A program made the position numbers and the translations under genes. A stretch of 64,000 nucleotides of DNA from Branchipolynoe longqiensis (Eukaryota; Annelida; Polychaeta; Phyllodocida; Polynoidae): the NCBI GenBank assembly GCA_030323885.1, contig CM059198.1, positions 77,684,931-77,748,930 on the forward strand, in the 5' to 3' direction. The notes beneath the pieces were generated by a model. The model saw only the letters and a list, made by a program, of their open reading frames with translations. It was not told the origin of the DNA and did no database searches. Positions 55,055 to 64,000 of this stretch are shown one piece after another (within the stretch, counting starts at the first letter, position 1; each line of letters opens with the position of its first letter).

Positions 55055-55440
55055 AGAACTGATGCCTTTGTACTTTCTTACACCTCTTAACGATGCCTTT
55101 GTACTTTCTTACAGTTACACCTCTTAGCGATGTCTTTGTACTTTCTTACACCTCTTAACGATGCCTTTGTACTTCTTACACCCCTTAACGATGTCTTTGT
55201 ACTTTCTGACACCTCTTAGCGATGTCTTTGTACTTTCTTACACCTCTTAACGATGCCTTTGTACTTTCTTACACCCCTTAACGATGCCTTTGTACTTTCT
55301 TACACTTCTTAACGATGCCTTTGTACTTTCTTACACCTCTTAACGATGCCTTTGTACTTTCTTCCACCTCTTAACGATGCCTTTGTACTTTCTTACAGTT
55401 ACACCTCTTAACGATGCCTTTGTACTTTCTTACACCTCTT
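55055..55440. repeat. 31-bp minisatellite, left part, about 12 units
   Basis: Unit CTTAACGATGCCTTTGTACT + TTCTTACACCT. It resumes at about 57008-57075 after a 1.57-kb insertion block. Confidence 0.92.
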
Positions 55441-56407
55441 ATGCTAGGTACACACCTACCGTTTACGACTCGCGCACTAAAATTTGTGCCTGACGCGACC
55501 CGATCGCGATTAAAACCGAAGATAAGGGATGCACACATATACCGACTGGACGCGCACATATAACGTCCGATTCGCGGCTGCGATGCACGCTCCTGGTGGG
55601 TTTTTGCGCGAACTACCTCGCCATCAGCGCCATCTAGCATTTTCCTTGCGCCGATTCGCGTCTGTGCTGCACGCACCTGGTGGGTTTTGCGTGAACTACG
55701 TCACCATCAGCGCCATCTAGCAGTTTCCTGTAGCAATGCTATTTGTTTTGTTTACATTCGTCGATTAGAAAACCTTAATATCGCCGGCGGCGGAATTTCC
55801 TTGTGCCTGCTACGTACTTGTTTAGTTTACATTCGTCGATTAGAAAACATTAATATCGCCGCCGTTGAATAGATTTGGGTCTAATATGTAGCCGCCGAAC
55901 CGGCGGAATTTCATTGCGCCTGCAACGTACTTGTTTAGTTTACATTCGTCGATTAGAAAACATTAATATCGCCGCCGTTGAATAGATTTGGGTCTAATAT
56001 GTAGCCGCCGAACAGGCGGAATTTCCTTGCGCCTGCTACGTATTTGTTTAGTTTACATTCGTCGATTAGAAAATATTAATATATAGCCGCCGATTAGAAT
56101 TTTTGGTTAAGACACTGTCACGTGTCCTTTTTCCGGCCCGGCGATTCGCTGATCGTTAACTCAGATGCAAACGGTCGGCGGCTAGCACGCATATACCGTC
56201 TAAGATACGACCGACCGCACGCACCTCCCGATTTGCAATCGTCCCGATTCGTTTTTCGAATTGGTTGCGATTTCAGTTTTAAGGCCTAAAACTGAGTTGT
56301 AATCGCAAATCGCGGACGTCTGGTGTGCTATGGTCCCGCACCCACCTACTGACTAACGAGGTCGTATGCGCGAATCGCGTCGTAAACGGTAGGTGTGTAC
56401 CTAGCAT
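55441..56407. mobile_element. MITE with ATGCTAGGTACACACC ends, long copy (967 bp)
   Basis: Ends as in 22277-22537, with CCTACCGTTTACGACTCG and its complement just inside. The middle carries a tandem repeat: TTTACATTCGTCGATTAG at 55751, 55826, 55939 and 56052 (the last two spacings are 113 bp), with TTAATATCGCCG and AGCCGCCGAACCGGCGGAAT. No protein recognised. Landed in the 31-bp minisatellite. Confidence 0.85.
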
Positions 56408-56419
56408 TGGTCGTAATGC

Positions 56420-57002
56420 GAAGCATTACGCTTGATGCAAGAAGAGGAAGAGACCCTCCCCCGCCCCGGGCTGTCGCGCTGCGCTCACACTTCACCAGAC
56501 CCCGCCGCGCCGCCTCCTCCCCGCCCCCCTGTCGCGCAGCATTCGCGCCTCACCCGACGCCCGCTCCTCACCTTCACTCGCCCTCCCCCGGGCCGGCAGC
56601 TTTCACAACTCACCTGCTGTCGCCCGCGCCCCCGCCTTCCCTTATAAGGCCGCCGCCGGCATCCCTCAGGCACTCGCCCTCCTGCCGCCTTCCAGATCTC
56701 TCCCGCTTTTCTCCACCCACCCCAACTCTCCCTCCTCTACCCTCTTCCCTCTGCGGCGGAGGGCTCCTCGGCACCCCCTCTACCAGAACTCTGACTTTGC
56801 TCCTCTTGAGCCCCTCCTGCATTATCTCTGCTCCTCATGAGCCCCTCACTGTATTGCTCCTCACGAGCCTGTTTCTTGCTCCTCATGAGCCCTTTCCTTG
56901 TTCCTTGCCTGTGTATCTGTTCCTCTGTATCCTCTGTTGAGGCGTTAATAAAACGCCTTTTTCCCACCCCCGCCTTCCCTTCTTCCTTTTCGCGCATCAG
57001 AG
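56420..57002 (+). other. GC- and pyrimidine-rich block, possible solo LTR
   Basis: About 580 bp, strongly C/T-biased, CpG-rich at the left, with a CTTATAAGG box near 56640 and GTTAATAAAACGCC near 56945, the order of promoter and poly(A) signal in an LTR. It starts near TGATGCAAGAAG and ends near CGCGCATCA, which are inverted at the tips. CTCCTCATGAGCCC is repeated several times. No target duplication could be confirmed. The 181-codon frame across it is low-complexity Pro/Ser/Leu and not credible as a protein. Confidence 0.35.
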
Positions 57003-57007
57003 ATGAC

Positions 57008-57075
57008 GTTGTCCTTTCTTACACCTCTTAACGATGCCTTTGTCCTTTCTTGCACCTCTTAAAGATGCCTTTGTA
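57008..57075. repeat. 31-bp minisatellite, right part
   Basis: Two or three units of the array seen at 55055-55440, then degenerate copies (GACCCCTTTGTCCTT) to about 57170. Confidence 0.85.
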
Positions 57076-57179
57076 CTTACACATCCCAGGGAGATTATTA
57101 CACCGTTCAAAGACCCCTTTGTCCTTTGTTACACCTCCCAATTGAGATTATTATACCTTCGAAAGACCCCTTTGAAGTT

Positions 57180-57720
57180 AGTCATATGTTCCCTAGATGA
57201 CACATTCCCAAGATAACATATTATCACTCAGTTTTAATTGGATAATATAATCGTAATCTCCATTTTGATTGGTCAATGATGAAAGCATGCCATGTAAGAT
57301 CCAATATAACGGCACCCCAAATATTGCTTGGGTCATAAGTTCTATCATGGATAAGTGACAGTCATCTATGTTCCACTTTCTTCAGCCAGTCTGATATATA
57401 TATCTAATAAAGAGTGAAAATGAAATGTGTATATTTGTTATCCTTGATTGACACGGCGGTTGGGGGGTTGGGTGGTTGGGTTGGGGGGGTAAATGCAGCG
57501 TGAATGGACTGAGATGATGCTAACACAAACAGACACAGGGGGGGGGGGGTGATGGTATTATCTCAAAAAGTTCAGCCGTCCCCTAGAAAATCCTGGCTAC
57601 AGCACTGTGTAATTGCTTAGATTATTTTATGGTTATCCTTGTAGTCTACTGTGCAAACCGAAATGCTCGACATTATGCTTTGTTGACTTGCTTTGAAGTT
57701 TGAGCGGAACAACTTAGAAC
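57180..57720. other. Non-coding stretch, no gene seen
   Basis: AT-rich, with G runs at about 57465-57490 and 57538-57550. Confidence 0.45.
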
Positions 57721-57721
57721 A

Positions 57722-57895
57722 GGTTGGTGGAGTTTCACGTTCTGGCAACATCTAAGGTCATATCAGGACGTGTATTGACAGTGCACACTCTTGGTGACTT
57801 TATAGTACTGTCCCATTGGGAGACCAGGCCACCAGCACCATGACCTGATATCCCACTCAGTCACATTATCCTGACCCTGAGCCAATCAGCCACAA
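57722..57895 (-). repeat. SINE family B 3' half, inverted, touching the tRNA gene
   Basis: GTTTCACGTTCTGGCAACATC to CTGACCCTGAGCCAATCAGCC. It ends one or two bases before the tRNA-Leu. Confidence 0.78.
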
Positions 57896-57896
57896 C

Positions 57897-57980
57897 GTCA
57901 GGATGGCCGAGCGGTCTAAGGCGCTGCGTTCAGGTCGCAGTCCAGTTCTCTGGGCGTGGGTTCGAATCCCACTTCTGACA
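57897..57980 (+). tRNA. tRNA-Leu (anticodon CAG)
   Basis: 84 nt, class II. Acceptor GTCAGGA pairs with TTCTGAC (one G-T). A box TGGCCGAGCGG, anticodon stem CTGCG/CGCAG with loop TTCAGGT (anticodon CAG), long variable arm CCAG..CTGG, B box GGTTCGAATCC, discriminator A. A TTTT run follows at 57986. No encoded CCA and no intron. A clean cloverleaf, unlike the SINE heads around it. Confidence 0.97.
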
Positions 57981-57993
57981 ATCTGCTTTTGGG

Positions 57994-58240
57994 CGTTCTC
58001 TGTGGTGGAGTGGTTAGAGTGTCTGACTTTTTTCTAGGTCAGACTCCTAATCTGAGGGTCGGCGGTTCGATTCCCCATGCCCCCAGCTCTGCCAATTTGG
58101 ATTTCCACCACTGTGTATAACTTACAGCGTCATCAAAGGCCGGTTGCTCTCATACCATGTCTATGTGGTGTGGGAGGTTAAAAATCCCTTGGGTCGGTAA
58201 AAGTGTAGGCTCGGGCTTTCTATCGACCAGCAGTGGAGAG
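57994..58240 (+). repeat. SINE family C, + strand, with intact tRNA-like head
   Basis: TTCTCTGTGGTGGAGTGGTT, TTTTTTCTAGGTCAGACTCC, GGTTCGATTCC, GGGAGGTTAAAAATCCC and GGCTTTCTATCGACC. A SINE family A tail fragment follows (58255-58290). Confidence 0.8.
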
Positions 58241-58329
58241 AGACCAGTCGTCTGTGACTGGGATTTCCCCTGCTTGGGACAACTAATGTACCAACAACAA
58301 AAAAAGAGAGACAAATAAGTGTTCACACT

Positions 58330-58515
58330 TCCTGTCTACCTATTGCTATATCGCTTGCCCTATCCTTATCATGCCGAACGCCCGGCTAGACAACAACCAG
58401 GTTAGTGTAAATCATTTAGTCATTAATGTGACTCGAGCAGGGTTCGAACCCATGGGTTCGAATCGCACGTTCTACTAAAACGGGAGACGGATGCTCAACT
58501 CATCCGGCCATCCCG
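58330..58515 (-). repeat. SINE family A/B-like copy, inverted
   Basis: From CTTGCCCTATCCTTATCATGC through GACTCGAGCAGGGTTCGAACCC to the complement of the head (CAACTCATCCGGCCATCCCG). Confidence 0.7.
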
Positions 58516-58539
58516 TGTGTTCACAAATAATGGGTCTAG

Positions 58540-59075
58540 AGTATATAGTTGATATGCAGTAGTACTTAATAAATAGTGTATGGCTTGTATATAATGGTAG
58601 TTAATAACATTATATAGTACATGGCTTATAGACAATGGTAGTCAATATATACTATATGACTTATATACAATGGTAGTTTATACTATATGGCTTATTTCAA
58701 ATGGCAGTTAATATACAGTATATGCCTTATATACAATTGTAGTCAATAGTATATGGCTTAAATACAATGGTAATTAATATATGGCTTATTTACAATGATA
58801 GTTAATATATAGTATATGGCTTATATAATGGTAGTTCATAATATATAGAAGAATAGTGTATGGCTATATATAATGGTAGTTCATAATACAAAGTAGTATA
58901 GTATATGACTTATATATAATGGTAGTTAGTATATAGTTTATACGCAATGGTAGTTAATATATAGTATATAGCTTATGTACATTGTATATAAGCCATGTAC
59001 TATATAATCATATTAACTACCATTATATATAAGCCATACACTATTTATTAAGTACTAGTGCATATTAACTATATA
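58540..59075. repeat. AT-rich minisatellite TATGGCTTATATACAATGGTAG, ending in an inversion
   Basis: Loose units of about 35 bp (TATGGCTTATATACAATGGTAG + TTAATATATAGTA). At about 58985 the sense flips (CATTGTATATAAGCCATGTAC). One more block lies at 60589-60670 beyond the inserted element. Confidence 0.82.
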
Positions 59076-60588
59076 GGGTATTCACGTGACGTCATCAACC
59101 GGATGCGCGGCCATTGTTGCGATATCAACCAGTAAACATCCCATAGAGTTTGCCTGTACGCGCAGTGCAAAACGTTAGTTTTATTAAAAATTAATAGAAA
59201 TGCATAACCCCAACCATATCAATTTAATATAATCTTGTTGGTAAACATGTTTTCTATGTGTATTCCAATCAGTTTGTTTCTAGGTGTTGTGGTTTTAGAG
59301 ACATTTAACTTTTTCTGCATGAAGATTGCTCACGACCATTGACAATGCCTTGAGTTTGCCGCTACGCGCAGTGCAAAGCATTAGTTTTATTCAAAATTAA
59401 GAGAAATCCAGAACCCTAACCTTATTAATTTAATATAATATTTTTGGTAAATATGTTTTCTATATGTCTACCAAGCGATTTGTTTATAGGTGGTGTGGTT
59501 TTAGAGATATTTCACTTTTTCTGTATGACAGATTGCTCATTGCCATTGACAATGCATTGAGTTTGCCGGTATGCGCAGTGCAATACGTCAGTTTTATTCA
59601 AAATTAATAGAAACCCAGGGCCCATATGCATGGAGTGGTGTTAGCGGCGTGTGGTGTTATACCTCTAACTCCGGGTACCTATCTCCGGTTATCGGCGGCG
59701 TCGAGAACTATGTCAAGCCGTATGCATGGGCGTTTAAACGGTGAGTGTTATCTAAACGTGAATGTATTTATAGATTTGGGAAATCCCTCGATTTGACAAT
59801 ATGAATAACGCCGCCAATGCTGCGGCTACATTAATATCGGTTCGAATTTAGGGTTAAATTGATAAGATTTCACTTATTGCGTATGTAATTCTGTCAAATA
59901 TGATCGCATTGAATAGATTTCGGTATAATATATTGCCGCCGATTCGGCGGCGATGTCGGTGGCCATGTTTATTTGATGTTGGACAGTATGGATATCGAGG
60001 TCGCTGCAGCGGCGACGATTTGTTTACTTTACATTCGTTGATTCGAAAATATTAATATCGCCGCTGCTACGGCAGCAGCGTTAATATCGCTTCGCATTTA
60101 GGGTTAAACTGATAAGATTTCACTTATTGCGTATGTAATTCTGTTAAATATGATAACATTGAGTAGATTTGGGTTCCATCCTGACACTAACCTAACACTA
60201 ACACTGCTGTAAACCTGCTATGAGCAGAGTTAGAATTTCTGAGTTTAAACGCTCGGTGTTAGGCCTAACACTGCTCCATACATACCGACTTTTCGGCGCT
60301 AAACCAGAAATCCCGCCATAAACGCGGTTTGGGTCGCTAACACCGCTCCATGCATATGGCTCCAGAACCCTAACCGTATCAATTTAATATAATCTTGTTG
60401 GTGAATATGTTTCTATATGTATTCCAATCAGTTTGTTTCTAGGTGTTGTGGTTTGAGAGATATTTAACTTTTTCTGTATGAAGATTGCTCATAGCCATTG
60501 AGTTTGTAGGGTGACAGTGCCTTTATTATTGTGGTTACTATCTTCACAATGGCCGCACTTCCGTTTAACGTGACGTCAGTGCATGCCC
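59076..60588. mobile_element. Inverted-repeat element with GGG.AT.CAC..TGACGTCA ends
   Basis: Left end GGGTATTCACGTGACGTCA, right-end complement GGGCATGCACTGACGTCA, both followed by CCGGA/CCGGA-like and GCGGCCATTGT. TATATA on both sides may be the target duplication. The middle holds three tandem copies of about 206 bp (GAGTTTGCC at 59147, 59352, 59559) with GTTTTATTCAAAATTAATAG. The third copy is split by the 59619-60361 MITE. Confidence 0.83.
59619..60361. mobile_element. GGCCC..TATGCATGG MITE, long copy (743 bp), nested
   Basis: Flanked by CCAG on both sides (59615-59618 and 60362-60365), like the 135-bp copy in the LINE. Ends ATATGCATGGAGTGGTGTTAG and the complement ATATGCATGGAGCGGTGTTAG. 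The middle has two ~200-bp repeats with TTTAGGGTTAAA.TGATAAG, TTAATATCGCCGCTG and AATAGATTTSGGT, shared with 55441-56407. Confidence 0.87.
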
Positions 60589-61075
60589 TATATATACTAT
60601 AGGCCCATTATAGTTAATATATGGAATATGGCTTATAATTATATATAATGGTAGTTACTATATAGTGTAGTTTTACCCTGCTTGTGTGCTTAGAGTTCAA
60701 AATCAGGGCCAATACTGATGCAACATGGCCTCCAGGTGGCGGAACCCGGCGCTGGCGTCACTATCGAGTAGTCCCGGGCTTGCAGGCCCCGGCCAGCGAT
60801 TGGGCATTATAGATATTACCAAAAATATATAAATCCTCGTCGAATATATTTTGTATTAGTACCTGTTGATTCCGGCCATTTATATACGTATAATATATTA
60901 TGCTCCTTATAAAAGTTATATATATATATATAATTCCCCAGTGGACATTCAAGTTTACTGGCTGGTGATTTGCTAGTAACACCCGGTTGGGGTTGTGGTA
61001 AGCAGAGAGACCCGGGTGCCTCAGTGTATATCAGAAACCGGCCCAGAAAGCACTGCTGCGTCCATTGTGTTAACC

Positions 61076-61139
61076 ATGGCAACCACCACCTGGGAAGTCA
61101 GCGTAGTGCTCATAGTGACAACCCTGGCGGCATGTTCAT
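61076..61139 (+). CDS. Candidate first coding exon of a secreted or membrane protein
   Basis: ATG in a good context (TTAACCATGG), then M-A-T-T-T-W-E-V-S-V-V-L-I-V-T-T-L-A-A-C-S, a signal-peptide pattern with a hydrophobic core and small residues before a possible cleavage site. Donor TCAT|GTGAGT, phase 1. The likely next exon is at 63650. The family is not recognised; the gene would continue past the right edge. Confidence 0.42.
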
Positions 61140-61221
61140 GTGAGTGATCCAATTGTTTAGTTTATATTTCAAACTAGCTCCTATTGAACACACCTTGCAA
61201 TTACTCTTCTTCTTACTCCTT

Positions 61222-61282
61222 TTCTTTCTTCTTCTTCTTCTTCTTCTTCTTCTTATTATTATTATTATCATCATCATCATTT
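61222..61282. repeat. (CTT)n(ATT)n(ATC)n microsatellite
   Basis: Three successive trinucleotide tracts. Confidence 0.93.
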
Positions 61283-61483
61283 AATGTGTTGTTTGTTCAA
61301 GTGTTTTTATTCCTCTGAATAATATGTTGTCATTGCTAATGCACTGGTCTTCCAGCCCTAATGACAATTGCCATTACACAATAAACAAATCTACAACAAT
61401 ATAGATAGAGACAATTACAAGAAAATAAGCAAAACACCGATACATCTAGTATTAGTGTTATTTATTACAGCATTCCATTTGTA

Positions 61484-61672
61484 GTCGACTGGTTGGCTCA
61501 GTATCAGGATAATGTGATTGAGTGGGATATCAGGTCATGGTGCCGGCGGCCTGGTCTCCCATTCGGGCAGTACTATAATGTCACCATGAGTGTGCACTGT
61601 CACAAGTCGGAAACCATCCTAATATGACCTTAGATGTTACCAGGACGTTAATCTCCAACAACCAACCTACAA
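61484..61672 (+). repeat. SINE family B 3' half
   Basis: GACTGGTTGGCTCAGTATCAGG to CCTTAGATGTTACCAGGACG. No head. Confidence 0.77.
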
Positions 61673-61679
61673 ATGATTT

Positions 61680-62900
61680 GTAGTTGTCTGCTCTGACCTC
61701 TCAGGCAAGGCGTCACATAGACAGGTAAACGTGGATAGGGTGATTACATCAGGGAGCCGAGATAGTGTAATGGTTAGCACACCAGCCCGGAATGGCAAGA
61801 AGTTTGAGTTTGAATGCCGCTCTAGGTGAACTATGTCGTACTTTCATCACGTCCACTACACTGGTTGCCATGACGAGAGTCCCGTAAAGCTACATACTGT
61901 ATGGTTGACGAATCTACTCTGTACTTATATGTAAGTGCATTTCCTGTATGTGTATATGTATTATCATAAGATTTAAATTACTTATGGGTGTACACCATTT
62001 AAAATACTTATAATTCTAGGGGGATGAGTGTAGTAGTCTGCACTGACTTCTCAGGCAAGGAGCCACATAGACAGGTAGGCATGGATCGGGTGGTGGTCAC
62101 TAGATCTTCTTGCTAGCTATTAATCGACATGAATTAATCAATTCTTCACTCAAGAATAGAGGACTATGATAAACACGTAATGGAACCATACATTTAGCGT
62201 GTTAGATATTGCAAATTCATCTGGTTATATCCATAACTCAGCCTTCCGATACCATTTGATGATTTGTTATGGGTTGTTCAGCAGCCGTCACAGGAACAGG
62301 ATTGTCTTAGTTACTAGTGTAGTAGTCTGCACTGACCTCTCAGGCAAGTAACCACACAGACAGGGAGGCGTGGGTAGTGTGGTGATATCAGGGAGTCTAG
62401 GTGGTGTAATGGTTAGTACACTGGCCCAGAGTTCAAAGAGATGTGGGTTCGAGTCTCACTCTATGTGCAATATTTCCCATTTTCATCACCCCCATTGACA
62501 CTGGTTGCTGTGACCATGATTCCGTACAAGCTATGCGCTGTATGGTTGTTGAACCTACCCTGTGTGTGTATGTGTTAGTGCATTGCCTGTATGTATGTAA
62601 TTGTAAGCATTAAAAGGCTTACAATTCTAGGGGGACGAGTGTAGTAGTCTGCACTGACCTCTCAGGCAAGTAAGCACATAGTATAAATCTTCAACAACAA
62701 CATAGACAGGTAGGCGTGAGTAGTGAGGTGATACCAGGGAGCCTAGGTGGTGAAATGGTTAGCACACTGGCCCGGAATGCAAAGAGATGTGGCTTCGAGT
62801 CCCACTCTAGGCTCAGTGTTTCCCATTTTCATCCCCCCCACGACACTAGCAATGTTGGTGATAGTTCCTAATTCTGCCGCTGGCGCCACCTGTAAGTGGT
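61680..62900 (+). repeat. Tandem SINE family D units, four, about 310-340 bp apart
   Basis: CTGCACTGACCTCTCAGGCAAG (or a close variant) occurs near 61690, 62038, 62329 and 62650. Units 1, 3 and 4 go on to the tRNA-like GGGAGCCTAGGTGGTG.AATGG, the B box GGGTTCGAGTC and TTTCCCATTTTCATC. Units 1-3 are joined by GTAAGCATTAAAAG / ACAATTCTAGGGGGA.GAGTG. Unit 2 is interrupted by a foreign 200-bp stretch (62095-62300) with a resemblance to 33430-33570. Confidence 0.8.
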
Positions 62901-63145
62901 CACTGTTGGATGGATTTTATTCGGTGTGCTTTATATTAAATCTCCTGTCAGAAGATACCAACTTCTCCTCAACCAACCTTGGCTCAATGTTCTCTCTTTT
63001 ATGCATAGCGACTGTTTATATGTGATGCATAACGCATTATGCAAATATAAATATGTGGAGGGGAATAAATGAAGAGTTCAGGCGCAAAAACCATCAGGCA
63101 GAAATGAAACCATGACTGCCACGTTTGAGCTGAAACTGTCATCAA

Positions 63146-63357
63146 CTCTGCCAATTTGGATTTCCACTACTGTGTATAACTTACAGTGTCATCAAAGGCC
63201 AGTTGCTCTCATACCATGTCTATGTGCTGTGGGAGGTTAAAAATCCCTTGGATCGGTAAAAGTGTAGGCTCGGGCTTTCTATCGACAAACTGTCTAATGG
63301 TGAAAACAAGTCTATTCAGACTTATCCATAATAGGCAGTATAAATCTTCAAGAAAAA
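63146..63357 (+). repeat. SINE family C, head missing
   Basis: CTCTGCCAATTTGGATTTCC to GGCAGTATAAATCTTCAAG. Directly follows a short unique stretch. Confidence 0.78.
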
Positions 63358-63649
63358 ATGCCTTTATCAAGCTGGAATTGGTAGACTTTAATTGGAAAGC
63401 ACAACAATAAAGTCTATTTTTGAGAAAACAACTAAAATGGACTTGCCGGTTTTTGCGGCTGAACCCTTCAAATGATCTATTACTTTATATCTATCCTGCT
63501 AACAATGTGACATGACGTATTGGTGGAATATGTATATATAAATCTATCTATATTTACGTATATAATTATATGTATATTATATGGATATATACATATAATT
63601 ATATGCGTATATAATTTACATATAATTTACATATATTTTCGCAGCAAAG

Positions 63650-63704
63650 TGATTCATACAGCGAGTGAGCATAAGTACAAAGAACTGCCGGTGGCAGCGC
63701 CACC
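63650..63704 (+). CDS. Candidate second exon of the secreted-protein gene
   Basis: Acceptor TTTTCGCAGCAAAG; reading in phase from 61139 gives L-I-H-T-A-S-E-H-K-Y-K-E-L-P-V-A-A-P-P; donor CCACC|GTAAGC. The nearer, stronger acceptor GCAG (63644) would bring a stop in this phase, so either the downstream AG is used or an intermediate exon exists. GC-rich codons in a very AT-rich region support an exon. Function unknown. Confidence 0.33.
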
Positions 63705-64000
63705 GTAAGCCAGCAGGCCGCAGTTAATCGATATTTGTCCGTTATTGGATGTTAACAATATTATACAGTGACAATCATAATAATAATAATAAACCTCATA
63801 CCGATGATTTATACCCGTATATTTATATACTAGCTATAACTACATGTAAATATATACATATAATTATATAAGTATAGGCCTACATAACAATTCGAACATT
63901 TCTTAGAATAGCAACAAACCCCTATTCTATGCACGGTACACCCATAATCAACCATGAGTATCACTTGTTGCACCCAACAGGAAATGTAACACGTAATTCA
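63705..64000. other. AT-rich stretch to the window edge, nothing recognised
   Basis: TATATA-rich sequence without repeats or exons that I can identify. Confidence 0.45.

Noticed and set aside
56395..56940. A 181-codon Pro/Ser/Leu-rich frame
   Set aside because: Product of the C/T-rich composition; three other frames there are also open and none has a domain.

Overview
This is a repeat-dense window from a metazoan nuclear genome. It is most likely a mollusc or another lophotrochozoan. Its protein-coding genes have introns with GT..AG borders. It carries LINE, DIRS and Ty3/mag-like retroelements, several tRNA-headed SINE families, and a SINE ending in GTCGTTAAATAAAA of a type I know from mollusc genomes. 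The species cannot be named from the sequence alone. There is one assembly gap (11052-11549).

Three host genes are recognisable, mostly from exons too short to stand out as open frames. (1) The last four coding exons of the exocyst subunit EXOC3/Sec6 lie on the + strand (12803-21141); the upstream exons were not found. (2) POLR2K (Rpb12/RPABC4, a subunit shared by RNA polymerases I, II and III) is on the - strand, with exon 1 at 30801-30729 and exon 2 at 26952-26860. Its 23-nt terminal exon is present in FOUR tandem copies (24992 down to 24647). Each copy has an acceptor AG and each encodes the same tail, with only synonymous differences. This is the most unusual thing in the window. (3) An Emi1/Emi2-type APC/C inhibitor (FBXO43/FBXO5) is on the + strand, with three coding exons (40741-42889). 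It has DSG-type degron motifs, an F-box, a zinc-binding region and the C-terminal Arg-Leu tail. POLR2K and the FBXO43-like gene are divergent neighbours, the same arrangement I recall from human 8q22, so this is probably an ancient gene pair. A fourth gene may begin at 61076 with a signal-peptide exon and run off the right edge. One good tRNA gene, tRNA-Leu(CAG), lies at 57897-57980.

Layout: 1-3400, the 3' end of a decayed DIRS-like element whose split direct repeats flank a 596-bp MITE; 3440-7975, a 334-bp tandem repeat, a broken LINE with a nested MITE, and a 37-bp minisatellite; 8000-12800, AT-rich repeats and the gap; 12.8-21.4 kb, the EXOC3 end with a 107-bp minisatellite in its last intron; 22-31 kb, SINEs and the POLR2K gene; 31-40 kb, MITEs, LINEs and a CpG-rich candidate promoter region; 40.7-42.9 kb, the FBXO43-like gene; 43-50 kb, microsatellites, a 44-bp minisatellite split by a LINE fragment, and other LINE relics; 50.55-54.92 kb, a young Ty3/mag-like element with identical 115-bp LTRs and a CATAC target duplication; 55-60.7 kb, minisatellites holding nested inverted-repeat elements; 61-64 kb, tandem tRNA-headed repeats and the candidate secreted-protein exons.
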